The notes: generated from the letters alone by a model not told the origin. DNA of 64,000 bases from Rhodoblastus acidophilus (GCF_900187365.1 NZ_FYDG01000001.1:1-64000), one strand, 5' to 3'; counted from the stretch's first letter, positions 40,756 through 50,773 are shown. Translations and numbers: made by a program.

Positions 40756-42201
40756 TCACTCCGCCGCCGCTTTCCTGACGGCGCGATGCGCCTTGACGTC
40801 GGCGGGGGTGACTTCGCCGCCGCCATTGCCCCAGCTGTTGTAGACATAGGTCAGCACGTTGGCGATGTCCTCGTCGGGCAGATCCCAGGCCGGCATCACG
40901 CCGTCGAACGCCTTGCCGTTGACCTTGAGCTTGCCCGACAGGCCGCCCGTCACCGTCTGGACGATCTTGGCCTTGTCGTTCTTGAGATAGTCGGACTTGG
41001 CCAGCGGCGGGAAGGCGTCCGGCACGCCGGCGCCGTTGGGCTGGTGGCAGGCGGAGCAATTGTTGGCGAACACCGCCTCGCCCGCCTTGATGCGCTCGGC
41101 CTTGTTCTGCGCCACCGGCGCGACGGCGGCCGGGGCGTCGGCGACGCGGACGCCCGCGCCTTCGGGCAGATAGACCTGATCTTCCGTCTTGCCGGAATAG
41201 ACCAGCTTGTCCTCGGGGCCGACCGACTTGAACATGCCGAGGGCGCCCTTGTTGAAGGCGCGGGTCAGCGAATGGTCGACCAGGATGAAGGTTCCGGGCA
41301 CGGTGAGCTTGAAATCGGCGATGGCCGAGCCGCCGGCCGGCACCATGGTGGTCTGCACGTTCTTGGTCGGCGTGCTCATGTTGCCTTCGGCGTAGACGCT
41401 GTCGAAAATCTGGCCGATGACATGAAAGGAGGAGGTCAGGTTCGGGCCGCCGTCGCCGATGAACAGGCGCACGGTCTCGCCGACATTGCCGGTGATCGCC
41501 TTGTCGCCGGTCATCGCGCCGACCGAGCCGTTGAACACCACATAGTCAGGCTTTTCCTGGATCGCCTTTTCCATGCTGAACGGCTGCAGGCCCTGCTCGC
41601 CATTGGCGCCCTTGGTGTAGAAGTCGCCCTGCATCACGTAATATTCCCTGTCGGCGTGAGGCAGGCCCTCCTTCGGCTCGACCAGGATCAGGCCGTACAT
41701 GCCGTTGGCGACATGCATGGCGACCGGCGCGGTGGCGCAATGGTAAACGAACAGGCCGGGATTGGTGGCCTTGAACGAGAACACCGAGCTATGGCCCGGC
41801 GCGGTGAGCGAGGCCGCCGCGCCGCCGCCCTGGCCGTTGACGGCGTGCAGGTCGATGTTGTGCGGCATCTTGTTGTCGGGATGGTTGTCGAGATGCATCT
41901 CGACCAGATCGCCCTCGCGCACGCGGATGAATTTTCCGGGCACATGACCGCCGAAGGTCCAGAATGTGTAGCGCACGCCGTCGGCGAGCCGGCCTTCCAC
42001 TTCCTTGACTTCGAGATGAACGACCACTTTGGTCGCGGTCTTGCGGGTGATCGCCGGCGGCGCGTTCGGCGCGTCGGTAAGAACAGCCTGTTCCTCGCCG
42101 ACCACCGGCTCGGCCCTGTTGTCCTCGCGGCTGGCGGCCAGCGCGGCCGTCGTCAACATGGTCGAAGCCAAAAGGGAAATCAGTATCGTTTCGCGACCCA
42201 T
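40756..42201 (-). CDS. nirK: Copper nitrite reductase with fused C-terminal cytochrome c domain
   Basis: A 481-residue periplasmic enzyme reducing nitrite to NO. Signal peptide about 1-22. Two cupredoxin domains: type-2 copper histidines in [10 protein letters not shown] and [10 protein letters not shown], and type-1 copper ligands in [22 protein letters not shown] (His, Cys, His, Met). A proline/alanine linker leads to a C-terminal cytochrome c domain (about 380-470) with heme motif [11 protein letters not shown] and distal Met in [13 protein letters not shown]. This is the three-domain heme-CuNIR layout known from Ralstonia pickettii. GGAGGG precedes the ATG. It is the first gene of nirK-nirV-sco. 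Confidence 0.94.
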   Translation of the reverse strand: MGRETILISLLASTMLTTAALAASREDNRAEPVVGEEQAVLTDAPNAPPAITRKTATKVVVHLEVKEVEGRLADGVRYTFWTFGGHVPGKFIRVREGDLVEMHLDNHPDNKMPHNIDLHAVNGQGGGAAASLTAPGHSSVFSFKATNPGLFVYHCATAPVAMHVANGMYGLILVEPKEGLPHADREYYVMQGDFYTKGANGEQGLQPFSMEKAIQEKPDYVVFNGSVGAMTGDKAITGNVGETVRLFIGDGGPNLTSSFHVIGQIFDSVYAEGNMSTPTKNVQTTMVPAGGSAIADFKLTVPGTFILVDHSLTRAFNKGALGMFKSVGPEDKLVYSGKTEDQVYLPEGAGVRVADAPAAVAPVAQNKAERIKAGEAVFANNCSACHQPNGAGVPDAFPPLAKSDYLKNDKAKIVQTVTGGLSGKLKVNGKAFDGVMPAWDLPDEDIANVLTYVYNSWGNGGGEVTPADVKAHRAVRKAAAE

Positions 42202-42285
42202 CGCCCGCGCCCTCCAGAAGCCTGAGCGGCGCGGAACAACCGCGCCTTTGCGACGAGGAACCTAACTTGGACCTCGCCTCGGCTA

Positions 42286-42299
42286 TTGAGGAAGCGCAA
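42286..42299. promoter_or_regulatory. NnrR-like box upstream of nirK
   Basis: Read on the minus strand, TTGCGCTTCCTCAA matches TTGCG-N4-CACAA at nine of ten defined positions. Its centre lies about 91 bp upstream of the nirK ATG, leaving room for a start site about 40 bp downstream of the box, as in class II Crp/Fnr activation. It matches the box next to the regulator gene at 29160. Confidence 0.6.
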
Positions 42300-42364
42300 A
42301 CAAATGGATGAATTTGGCCCGCCCTGCGGCGGCGTGTGAAAAAGCCCGCCGGCGAACGACCGGC

Positions 42365-43531
42365 TCAGTCGGACTCGAACAGATCGCGCGTGTAAACCTT
42401 GTCGGCGACGTCGGCCAGCACGGGGCTGCGGCGGTTGCACAGGATCAGGTCGGCCTCGCGCTTGAACGTGTCGAGATCGCGGATGACGCGCGAGCGGAAG
42501 AACTCGTCCTCTTTCAGCATGGGCTCGTAGATCACCACTTCGATGCCCTTGCCCTTGACGCGCTTCATGATGCCCTGAATGCTGGAGCTGCGGAAATTAT
42601 CCGAGCCCGCCTTCATGATCAGGCGATAGACGCCGACCACCTTCGGGTTGCGGCGGACGATGTCCTCCGCGATGAAATCCTTGCGCATCGTGTTGGATTC
42701 GACGATGGCGCGGATCAGCGTCTGCGGCACCTCGCGGTAATTGGCCAACAATTGCTTGGTGTCCTTGGGCAGGCAATAGCCGCCATAGCCGAACGACGGA
42801 TTGTTGTAATGGCCGCCGATGCGCGGATCGAGGCTGACGCCGTCGATGATCTGGCGCGTGTTCAGCCCGTGCGTCATCGCGTAGCTGTCGAGTTCGTTGA
42901 AATAGGACACGCGCATGGCGAGATAGGTGTTGGCGAACAGCTTGATCGCCTCGGCCTCGTCGGGATCGGTCAGGATGATCGAAATGTCGCGCTTTTCCGC
43001 CCCCTCCTGCAGCAGACCGGCGAAGGCCTTGGCCCGCTCCGACCGCTCGCCGACCACGATGCGCGAGGGATGCAGGTTGTCGTAGAGCGCGCGCCCTTCG
43101 CGGAGGAATTCCGGCGAGAAAATGATGTTGTCGGCGCCGAACTCGGCGCGCATGCGGCGGATGAAGCCGACGGGAATGGTCGACTTGACGACGATGACCG
43201 CGGCGGGATTGAGGGCCAGCACCTCCCTGATCGTCGATTCGACGGTGGAGGTGTCGAAATAATTGGTGGCGGGGTCGTAGTCGGTCGGCGTGGCGACAAT
43301 GACGTAATCGGCGCCGACAAACGCCTCCCCGGCGTCGAGCGTGGCGGACAGGTCGAGTTTGCGCTCCCTGAGCCATTGCTGCAGTTCGACGTCGATGAAC
43401 GGCGCCTCGCGCCGCTTCAACAATTCGACTTTCACCGCGGAAACGTCGCGAACGACGACCGTATGGTTCTGCGCCAACAAGACGGCGTTCGACAACCCGA
43501 CATAGCCCATGCCCGCGACAGCGATCTTCAT
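42365..43531 (-). CDS. UDP-glucose 6-dehydrogenase family (nucleotide-sugar dehydrogenase)
   Basis: A 388-residue NAD-dependent enzyme oxidising UDP-glucose to UDP-glucuronate for polysaccharide synthesis. The N-terminal Rossmann motif is [21 protein letters not shown]. The catalytic region has [11 protein letters not shown] and [13 protein letters not shown], with the conserved cysteine. [13 protein letters not shown] is also typical. The ATG at 43531 is preferred over a longer start because AGGA lies upstream and the glycine-rich motif begins there. It is divergent from the polysaccharide gene cluster, for which it probably supplies an acidic sugar precursor. Related dehydrogenases using other UDP-sugars cannot be excluded. 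Confidence 0.88.
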   Translation of the reverse strand: MKIAVAGMGYVGLSNAVLLAQNHTVVVRDVSAVKVELLKRREAPFIDVELQQWLRERKLDLSATLDAGEAFVGADYVIVATPTDYDPATNYFDTSTVESTIREVLALNPAAVIVVKSTIPVGFIRRMRAEFGADNIIFSPEFLREGRALYDNLHPSRIVVGERSERAKAFAGLLQEGAEKRDISIILTDPDEAEAIKLFANTYLAMRVSYFNELDSYAMTHGLNTRQIIDGVSLDPRIGGHYNNPSFGYGGYCLPKDTKQLLANYREVPQTLIRAIVESNTMRKDFIAEDIVRRNPKVVGVYRLIMKAGSDNFRSSSIQGIMKRVKGKGIEVVIYEPMLKEDEFFRSRVIRDLDTFKREADLILCNRRSPVLADVADKVYTRDLFESD

Positions 43532-43723
43532 GCGGTTCCTCGAACGGTTGACGTATGGACAGGCAATCAATCCCACGCCGGTCTCCGCCAAGTCAAGATA
43601 TAGCTCGCAGTTGCAGCATTGACGCCTCGGCGCAAACCGGACATGAATGACGTTTGTGCAAGCCCCGGTTGCAGGACGGCGCGTGGCGCAGCACTGCTTA
43701 TCGCTGATTTGAGAGTAAATTCA

Positions 43724-44131
43724 ATGGCCAACGCTTTCTCGGGCGAACTGACCGTCCCGGTTTCCGTAGGGGAAATCGCCGACAAGATCACCATTTTGCG
43801 GATCAAGCGCGCCCGCATCGAGGATTCAGCCAAACGGGTCAATGTTTTAGCGGAACTGGCGGCGCTCGACGCCATCTTCTCCGGCGCCTTCCCCCATCTG
43901 TCGGCCGACGCCGCCGCGAAAATCGACCGGCTGCAATCCATCAACGAGAGGTTGTGGGAAATCGAGGACGACATCCGCCTGTGCGAGCGCGACGGGGACT
44001 TCGGCGCCAAATTCATCGCGCTGGCGCGGTCTGTCTATGTCACCAATGACGAGCGCGCGCGGGTCAAAAAAGACATCAATCTTCTGCTCGGCTCGAAATA
44101 TATCGAAGAAAAGAGCTACGCCGGGAGCTGA
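43724..44131 (+). CDS. DUF6165 family protein
   Basis: A 135-residue soluble protein. It begins with the block VPVSVGEIADKITILRIKRARI, which I associate with DUF6165, and continues with a helical core (NVLAELAALDAIFSGAF, INERLWEIEDDIRLCERDGDFGAKFIALARSVYVTNDERARVKKDINLLLGSKYIEEKSY). Such proteins often sit next to glycosyltransferases and TPR proteins in alphaproteobacteria, and the present context fits. The biochemical role is unknown. GAGAG precedes the ATG at a reasonable distance; longer in-frame starts overlap the upstream promoter region. Confidence 0.8.
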   Translation: MANAFSGELTVPVSVGEIADKITILRIKRARIEDSAKRVNVLAELAALDAIFSGAFPHLSADAAAKIDRLQSINERLWEIEDDIRLCERDGDFGAKFIALARSVYVTNDERARVKKDINLLLGSKYIEEKSYAGS

Positions 44132-44258
44132 GACGCCAAGTCGGCGCCCAGCCCGGGCGGCTTCGTTGTGCGCTCATGCAAAAAAATCATCTGGCTTTGG
44201 CGCGGCGCTCAAGCTAATCGAATGGGGTTTCCCCTACGTGCCCCATAGGTGAAGACGC

Positions 44259-47200
44259 ATGAGTTCCGCCGACGACATCCTGCCGCGATGGTTCGACTCG
44301 GTTTCTCCCATCGCGGGCGCCTGGCATGAAATCGACGATCATTTCGGCCTGATCGGCTGGGTGATGGACAGCCGCGACGTCGATCGCAGCTTCGCGGTGG
44401 AGGCGGTCGCACACGGGCGAACCCTCGCGCGGGCGCGGACGCGCTTCCTGCGCGAAGATCTGACCGAATTCGCCGGCCGCGCGCCGCGCTGCGGCTTTTG
44501 CATCGACTGGGGCGATTTCGACGCCGCGCTGGTCCGCGCCTGTCTCGAACGCGATGGCGTCAACGAATTCGACATCGTCATCCCCGAGACCGGCAAAACC
44601 CTGCCCCGATTCTCGACGGTGCGCGATCTGCAGGCGTTCAAGCTGGCCGATCTCTACCGGCGCCTGAACGGCGCCGACGCCGCGCCGCTGCTCTCGCTCA
44701 CCGCCGCCGAGGCGCTGTTCGGCCAGGACGCGCCGGCGGCCACGCCGGAAATCGAACGCGCGCGGCTCGCGGAGCTGGGCTTCGAGGGCTTCGTTATCGC
44801 GGCGGGCCTGTTCGACCCCGCCTTTTACGCCCTGCAATCGGGCGCGGCCTTCGCCGACGCCGCGCAGGCTTTGCAGCATTATCTGACGCAGGGCGAAGCG
44901 GCGGGCCTCAAACCCAATCCCTATTTCGATCCGGCGTGGCGGCGCCGCAAATATCCCGGCGGCGACAGCGGCTTGCGCGCCTATGTCGAAGCAGGCGAGG
45001 CGGCGGGTGAAAAACCTTGCGCCGTGTTCGAGCCGGGCTGGTATGCGCAGACCTATGGCCTCGACTTCGCGCGGCAGTCGGCGCTGGCGCATTACCTTCG
45101 CCACCGTGACAAGAACATCTTCAATCCCAACCGCTTCTTCGACATAGCCTATTATCTCGACGGCAATCCGGACATCCGCGACGCCGACATCGACGGGTTC
45201 TCGCACTGGTACGGCTGGGGCCAATTCGAGGGGCGCATCGGCTCGCCGCTGTTTCGCGTCGATTATGTCCGGCGGCGCTATCTCGGGGGCCAGCGGACGC
45301 TCAACGCCTTCGATTATTTCATGGATCTCGGCCAGGATCTCGGCTGGGAGCCAGCGCCGGGCGTCAGCGAGAAAAGCCTCCACGACCTGATCGCCGACAA
45401 CTGCGCGCCCGGCCCGCTGTTCGAGGACAAACAGCCGTTGGCGCGCCGCCCCGCCGACGCGCCGAAAATCGTCGCCTTCTACCTGCCGCAGTTCCACGCC
45501 ATTCCCGAGAACGACGAATGGTGGGGCGCCGGCTTCACCGAATGGCGCAACATGCCGCGCGGCCTGCCGCGCTACGCCGGCCATGTCCAGCCGCGCATCC
45601 CGCGCGACCTCGGCTTCTACACGCTGGAAGGCCCGGACATCCTCCGCAAGCAGGTGGAGCTGGCGCGGGCGTTCGGCCTGTCCGGCTTCTGCTTCTACTA
45701 TTACAATTTCAACGGCAAGCGCCTGCTGGAGCAGCCGCTTGAAACCTTGCTGGCGCATCAGGACATCGATTTCCCGTTCTGCCTGATGTGGGCCAACGAG
45801 AACTGGAGCCGGCGCTGGGACGGCTCGGAAAGCGAAATCCTGATGCGGCAGGATTATCGCGCCGAGGACATGCCCGCGCTGGTGGCCGATCTGGCCCGGC
45901 ACATGCGCGACCCCCGCTACATGCGCACGGCGGACGGACGGCCGCTGTTCTTCCTCTATCGCGCCGACGTCGTGCCCGACACCGCGGCGACCCTCGCGGC
46001 CTGGAAGGCCGAATTCCAGCGCCACGGCCTCGATCCGGTCATTACCATGGCGCAGACGTTCGGCGCGGCCGATCCGCGCCCGTTCGGCTTCGACGGCGCC
46101 ATCGAGTTTCCACCGCACAAGCTCGGCGGCCATATTCCCAACATCAATCACCAGATCGAGATTTACGATCCGCATTTCTCCGGCGCGATCCGCGACTATG
46201 CCAGCGTGGTCGAGGAATCGCGCAAGGCGATGTTCAACGATTTCCCGCTGATCAAGACCGCCTTTCCCAACTGGGACAATGACGCGCGCCGTCAGGGCAA
46301 GGGCATGTCCTTCGCCGGCTCCTCGCCCCGCGCCTTCCAGGACTGGCTGGCCGAGCTGCTGGCCCACGCCCGCACGCAGCGGTTTTTCGGCGAGTCGCTG
46401 GTGTTCATCAACGCCTGGAACGAATGGTGCGAGGGCGCCTATCTCGAACCCGACGTGCATTTCGGCCACGCCTATATCAATGCGGTGGCGCGGGCGCTGG
46501 AGCGGCTCTCCGGCGACGGCCTGCGCCGCATCGTGCTGATCGGCCACGACGGCTTTCCCTCCGGCGCGCAGCACCTGCTGCTGCATATCGGCGAGGCCTG
46601 CCGCCGCGCCTTCGGGCTTGAGGTCGAATTCGCGCTGATCGGCGGCGGCGCCATGGTCGAACGCTATCGCGCGCTGGCGCCCACTTTCGTCGGCGCCGAA
46701 CATGACGAGCCCTGGGCCGCGCTCGAAGCGCATTTGCGCGAATTGCGCCAGCGCGGTTTCCGCCACGCCATGACCAACACCGTGGTCTCCGGCGGCGCCG
46801 CGCCGCTGTTGCGCGATCTCGGCTACGCCTTCTGCTCGCTGGTGCATGAACTGCCGACGCTGGTGTCGTCCTGCGGCCACGAGGCGTCCTACCGGCGGAT
46901 CCTCGATTGCGCGCAGCCCGCGGTCTATCCCAACGCCTTCGTCAAGGACCGGCTCGACACGGCGTTCGGCCCGGCTTCGCATCCGGCCGCGATCCGGCCG
47001 CAGGGTTTGTACAATCTGCCCAAAGCCAGCGGCGGCGCCGCGCTGCGCGCCCGGCTCGGGCTGGGACCGCACGACAAGCTGGTGATTAACGCCGGCCACG
47101 CCGACTTGCGCAAGGGCGTCGATCTGTTCATCGCCATCGCCGACCAGACGGCGCGGCTGACCGACCGCGTGCATTTCCTGTGGCTGGGGAACATCCATCC

Positions 47201-48458
47201 CGACATCGAACCCTGGCTCAGGCTCGACATCGCCCAGCGCGGCCTGAAAACCCTGCATTTCGAGCCGTTCAATCCCGACATCGACGCCTATTTCGACGCC
47301 GCCGACCTGTTCCTGCTGACCTCGCGCGAGGACCCGTTTCCGTCGGTGGCGCTGGAGGCGCTGTCGGTCGGCCTGCCCGTCGCCGCCTTCGCCAATTCGG
47401 GCGGCCATGCCGAGCTGATCGCCTCCGATCCCCGGCTCGGCCTCGTGCTGCCCTTCGCCGACGTCCCGAAATGCGCGCAGGTCCTGCCCGATCTCCTGCA
47501 CGACCCCAAATTGTTCGCGCCCGAGGCGGCGGCGTTCCGCCGCGCCTTCGTCACTGAGAAATTCGATTTCCGGCTCTATTGCGCCGACCTGCTTCGCTTC
47601 GTGGAGCCGTCGCACCGCACCGTGTCGGTGATCGTGCCCAATTACAATTACGCGCGCTATCTCGACGAGCGGCTGACCTCGATCTTCCGCCAGACTTATC
47701 CGGTGCTGGAGATCATCGTGCTGGACGACGCCAGCGCCGACGACAGCCTCGCCGTGGCGCAGGCGAGCGCCGACGCGGCTCAACGCGCCATCCGCATCGT
47801 GCCGCGCGACGCCAATTCCGGCAATGTGTTCCGCCAGTGGAAGGCCGGCCTCGATCTGGCGCGCGGCGAATACATCTGGATCGCGGAAGCCGACGACAGC
47901 AGCGACCCCGAGTTCCTGGCCACGCTGCTGGGGCGGCTGACCGCCGAGCCGGAAGCCACCCTGTGCTTCTGCGATTCCCGCGCCATCGGCCCGGATGGCG
48001 CGCAGATCTACCCGGATTACAAGGGCTATTACCGCGAGTTTGGCGACGCCGGCCTCGACGCCGACGGGCGCTTCCCCGCCGACGAATTCCTGCGCCGCTT
48101 CCTCAGCCTGCGCAATCTGATCCTCAACGCCAGCGCCGTGGTCTGGCGCAGGGACGCGCTGGCGGACGTGTTCGCGCGGCTCGGCCCCGAGGCGTTCCAA
48201 CTGCAATGCGCCGGCGACTGGCGCATTTATATCGAGGCTTGCGCGACCGGCCGCCCCGTCCTCTATTCCAGCCGGCCGCTCAACCGCCACCGCCGCCACG
48301 ACGTCAGCGTGACGCACGCCCTCGACCGCGCGGCGCATTACCAGGAAATCGTCGCTGCGCAGGATTGCGCGCTGGCGGCGGCGCGCGCGCCCGGCGAACT
48401 GCGCGAGACGGTGCTGAACTGGCGGCGCAACCTGCGCGAATCCTGGCGTCTGGCATGA
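44259..48458 (+). CDS. Giant fusion: WbsX/GH99-like domain, GT4 and GT2 glycosyltransferase domains
   Basis: A 1399-residue protein. Residues 1 to about 400 hold an unrecognised region with repeated FDxxYY/FDPAWxxxxY-like units (PNPYFDPAWRRRKYP, NPNRFFDIAYYLDGNPD). About 403-735 is a WbsX (GH99-like) domain: AFYLPQFHAIPENDEWWGAGFTEW to NAWNEWCEGAYLEPD. About 755-1110 is a GT4-type glycosyltransferase (HDGFPSGAQHLLLHIGEA; SREDPFPSVALEALSVGLP). About 1120-1380 is a GT2 domain (SVIVPNYNYARYLDERLTSI; EADDSSDPEFLATLL). No membrane segment is evident. AGGTGA precedes the ATG. It probably assembles several linkages of one surface polysaccharide; substrates are unknown. Confidence 0.85.
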   Translation: MSSADDILPRWFDSVSPIAGAWHEIDDHFGLIGWVMDSRDVDRSFAVEAVAHGRTLARARTRFLREDLTEFAGRAPRCGFCIDWGDFDAALVRACLERDGVNEFDIVIPETGKTLPRFSTVRDLQAFKLADLYRRLNGADAAPLLSLTAAEALFGQDAPAATPEIERARLAELGFEGFVIAAGLFDPAFYALQSGAAFADAAQALQHYLTQGEAAGLKPNPYFDPAWRRRKYPGGDSGLRAYVEAGEAAGEKPCAVFEPGWYAQTYGLDFARQSALAHYLRHRDKNIFNPNRFFDIAYYLDGNPDIRDADIDGFSHWYGWGQFEGRIGSPLFRVDYVRRRYLGGQRTLNAFDYFMDLGQDLGWEPAPGVSEKSLHDLIADNCAPGPLFEDKQPLARRPADAPKIVAFYLPQFHAIPENDEWWGAGFTEWRNMPRGLPRYAGHVQPRIPRDLGFYTLEGPDILRKQVELARAFGLSGFCFYYYNFNGKRLLEQPLETLLAHQDIDFPFCLMWANENWSRRWDGSESEILMRQDYRAEDMPALVADLARHMRDPRYMRTADGRPLFFLYRADVVPDTAATLAAWKAEFQRHGLDPVITMAQTFGAADPRPFGFDGAIEFPPHKLGGHIPNINHQIEIYDPHFSGAIRDYASVVEESRKAMFNDFPLIKTAFPNWDNDARRQGKGMSFAGSSPRAFQDWLAELLAHARTQRFFGESLVFINAWNEWCEGAYLEPDVHFGHAYINAVARALERLSGDGLRRIVLIGHDGFPSGAQHLLLHIGEACRRAFGLEVEFALIGGGAMVERYRALAPTFVGAEHDEPWAALEAHLRELRQRGFRHAMTNTVVSGGAAPLLRDLGYAFCSLVHELPTLVSSCGHEASYRRILDCAQPAVYPNAFVKDRLDTAFGPASHPAAIRPQGLYNLPKASGGAALRARLGLGPHDKLVINAGHADLRKGVDLFIAIADQTARLTDRVHFLWLGNIHPDIEPWLRLDIAQRGLKTLHFEPFNPDIDAYFDAADLFLLTSREDPFPSVALEALSVGLPVAAFANSGGHAELIASDPRLGLVLPFADVPKCAQVLPDLLHDPKLFAPEAAAFRRAFVTEKFDFRLYCADLLRFVEPSHRTVSVIVPNYNYARYLDERLTSIFRQTYPVLEIIVLDDASADDSLAVAQASADAAQRAIRIVPRDANSGNVFRQWKAGLDLARGEYIWIAEADDSSDPEFLATLLGRLTAEPEATLCFCDSRAIGPDGAQIYPDYKGYYREFGDAGLDADGRFPADEFLRRFLSLRNLILNASAVVWRRDALADVFARLGPEAFQLQCAGDWRIYIEACATGRPVLYSSRPLNRHRRHDVSVTHALDRAAHYQEIVAAQDCALAAARAPGELRETVLNWRRNLRESWRLA

Positions 48459-48498
48459 GCGCATCGCGCGCCGCCCCGCCCCCGTCCGAAGGAAAAAG

Positions 48499-49629
48499 AT
48501 GAAGATATTCCTGCTTGGCGCCACGCCCCGTTTCGACCTCGCCGACGCGCCGGGCCTGCGCGACCGCCTCGGCAAGACCGGCGGCAATTCGGGCAACCAG
48601 ATCATCGCCCACGGGCTGCTCAAGCCGCTGGCGGTGGACGCGCTCGACTGGGCGCATCGTAAAGGCCCGGCGCATGTGCAGGAAAATTTCGACCACATCC
48701 TGATCGCGGCGGCCAATTTCCTGCACACCGGCTTCGATTTCGGCGGCATGGCCCGGTTCATCGAGCAGACCACCCTGCCCGTCTCCATCGTCGGCCTCGG
48801 CGCGCAATCCAGCACTTACGATCCCAAAATCGAGCTGACCGAGGGCACGCAGCGCTTCGTCAAGGTGATCGCTGAGCGCTGCGCGCGGATCGGCGTGCGC
48901 GGCCCGTTCACGGCGGAAGTGCTGGCCGGTCTCGGCGTGGACAATGTCCAGATCACCGGCTGCCCCTCCTATTACATGAACGGCGCCCAGCCCGACGGCG
49001 CGCCGGCGATCCGCGCGCTCGCATTCGATGGGGCGACGCGGCTGGCGGTGAACGGCTCGCGCGACGTGGTGCGCCACGCCTTCGATCCGCAGAAAATGCG
49101 GGCGACGCTGCACGGCCTGATCGCCGAGGCGCTGCGCTACGACGCGCTGTTCGTCGCGCAGACCGAGGCCGAGGAAATCACCATGGCCGACCATCCGGGA
49201 ACCCCGGAGGCCGAGGCCGCCGCCGACCGCCTCGTCGATTTCTTCCACGATTCCGCGCTCGATCCTTCGGCCTTGCGCGGCTGGGCGCTGCGGCGCAGCC
49301 GCGTGTTCTGGTCGGTGGACGACTGGCTCGACGCGATGCGCGAAGTGGATTTCGTGGTCGGCACCCGGTTTCACGGCGCCATCGCCGCCTTGAGCGTGGG
49401 AACGCCGGCCTTCGTGCTGTGTCACGACACCCGCACCAAGGAAATGTGTGAATTCCTCGGCCTGCCGCACAGCGACATTCGCGCGGTCGAGCGGATCGAC
49501 GCAGCGGCCCTCTACGCGCGCGCCGATTTCGCCGCCCTGCAGGCGCGGCGCGAACAGTTGACGCGCTCCTATGTCGATTTCCTCGACATCAACGGCCTCA
49601 AGCATCGTTTCGCCCCGCCCGCCGTCTGA
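48499..49629 (+). CDS. Polysaccharide pyruvyl transferase family protein
   Basis: A 376-residue cytosolic enzyme of the family that adds pyruvate ketals (or similar groups) to sugars of polysaccharides. It begins with a nucleotide/sugar-binding block (KIFLLGATPRFDLADAPG...GGNSGNQIIAHGLLKPL). The conserved late motif is FVVGTRFHGAIAALSVGTPAFVLCHDTRTKEM, typical of the family (RxHG). CARIGVRGPFTAEVLAGLGVDNVQITGCPS is also characteristic. AAGGA precedes the ATG. It lies 40 bp after the giant fusion and within the same-direction cluster, so it probably decorates the same polymer. Confidence 0.85.
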   Translation: MKIFLLGATPRFDLADAPGLRDRLGKTGGNSGNQIIAHGLLKPLAVDALDWAHRKGPAHVQENFDHILIAAANFLHTGFDFGGMARFIEQTTLPVSIVGLGAQSSTYDPKIELTEGTQRFVKVIAERCARIGVRGPFTAEVLAGLGVDNVQITGCPSYYMNGAQPDGAPAIRALAFDGATRLAVNGSRDVVRHAFDPQKMRATLHGLIAEALRYDALFVAQTEAEEITMADHPGTPEAEAAADRLVDFFHDSALDPSALRGWALRRSRVFWSVDDWLDAMREVDFVVGTRFHGAIAALSVGTPAFVLCHDTRTKEMCEFLGLPHSDIRAVERIDAAALYARADFAALQARREQLTRSYVDFLDINGLKHRFAPPAV

Positions 49630-49642
49630 TCGGAGTTCTTTT

Positions 49643-50773
49643 TTGCGCGCAAACCTCCCGGCGCTGATCCTCCTTCTGCTCGCGCTATGCCCATCGGAAT
49701 CGCGCGCGGACCCGGTCAACGCCTGCGCCATCCGCTGGGACGCCTGGTACAGCAACGCGCCCGGCGACCCCGGCCATGACACCGCCGTCACGCTGACCGA
49801 CCCCAAATTCCGCGACCTCGCGCCGCTGCACGGCGAATTCGAGGCCGACGGCGGCCTCGTCTGGCGTCCGAGTCCGGCGCGTTTCGACGCCGAGATCGAG
49901 GCGGCGCGCCGCGCCGGCCTGTGCTGGGCCTATCTCGCCTACGGCAGCGGCGGCGCTGTCGATTTAAGCCTGCCGATGATGCGGGGCCTCGCTTTCCATC
50001 GCGCCTCCGCGATCAAGGATCTCGTCCCCTATGCGCTGATCGCCACCACCTCGACCCTCGGCTCCGCCCGCGACCTGACGACAGCGGCGGGACTCATCGC
50101 CGACCTGATGCGCGAGTCCAACTACAAGACCGTGGACCTCGCCGGCGCCCGCCGCCCGCTGCTGTTTGTGTTTTACGACAAGCAGGACGTCGCGCGCCTG
50201 TTCGGCGGCGACCTCGGGTTGGTCCGCCAAGCCCTCGACAATTTGCGCGGTTTCGCGCGCGGGAACGGATCGGGCGATCCCTATGTCGTCGTGCTGGCCT
50301 CCCCGGCCGCTTTGGCCGAAACGCTGCGCGAGGCGCTCGGCGCCGAGGCCATTTCCGAATATGTCTCGGGGCGGCGGACAGGCAAGCCGGAGAGCTGGGC
50401 CGCCTTCGCGCCTTCGATGGAGCAGGACTGGCGCGCCTATGCCGCCGCAACAAAGGCGCAGGCCGCGCCGCTGGTGCGCAGCGGCGCCGACATTCGCGCC
50501 CGCTGCGAACGCCCGCCGCGCTGGGAACACCGTTTCAAGCCCGGCCAGCCTTGCGAAAACTATGTTGAAAAGCCCAGCCTCGACCAGCTCAAGGCCGCAT
50601 TCGCCCGCGCCCGCGCCTTCATCGCCACGCCGGAAGCCAAGAACCCGGCGCGGCTGCTGCTGATCTATTCCTGGTCCGAATGCGACGAGAGCGGCAATTG
50701 CCTGATGCCGACCCATGGCGATCCCGCCGGCGAGAAATTGCAGGCGGTCGGCGAAGTTTTGCGCGCGCAATAA
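49643..50773 (+). CDS. Secreted glycoside-hydrolase-like protein (GH99/GH71-like, DUF-type)
   Basis: A 376-residue exported protein with a signal peptide about 1-21 (ANLPALILLLLALCPSESRA). The mature part starts with IRWDAWYSNAPGDPGHDT and continues with RFDAEIEAARRAGLCWAYLAYGSGG, KTVDLAGARRPLLFVFYDKQDVARLF and a C-terminal ARLLLIYSWSECDESGNCLMPTHGDP. These recall TIM-barrel GH99/WbsX-like hydrolases that act on alpha-mannosides or related sugars. The start is TTG, supported by CGGAG eight bases upstream and by the position of the signal peptide. It lies 13 bp after the pyruvyl transferase gene. Catalytic residues cannot be assigned with certainty. Confidence 0.7.
   Translation: MRANLPALILLLLALCPSESRADPVNACAIRWDAWYSNAPGDPGHDTAVTLTDPKFRDLAPLHGEFEADGGLVWRPSPARFDAEIEAARRAGLCWAYLAYGSGGAVDLSLPMMRGLAFHRASAIKDLVPYALIATTSTLGSARDLTTAAGLIADLMRESNYKTVDLAGARRPLLFVFYDKQDVARLFGGDLGLVRQALDNLRGFARGNGSGDPYVVVLASPAALAETLREALGAEAISEYVSGRRTGKPESWAAFAPSMEQDWRAYAAATKAQAAPLVRSGADIRARCERPPRWEHRFKPGQPCENYVEKPSLDQLKAAFARARAFIATPEAKNPARLLLIYSWSECDESGNCLMPTHGDPAGEKLQAVGEVLRAQ

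Noticed and set aside
44214-48815. A 1533-codon open frame on the minus strand opposite the giant glycosyltransferase fusion
   Set aside because: It is antisense to a gene with clear WbsX, GT4 and GT2 motifs; the antisense product has repetitive low-information composition. It is a GC-bias artefact.
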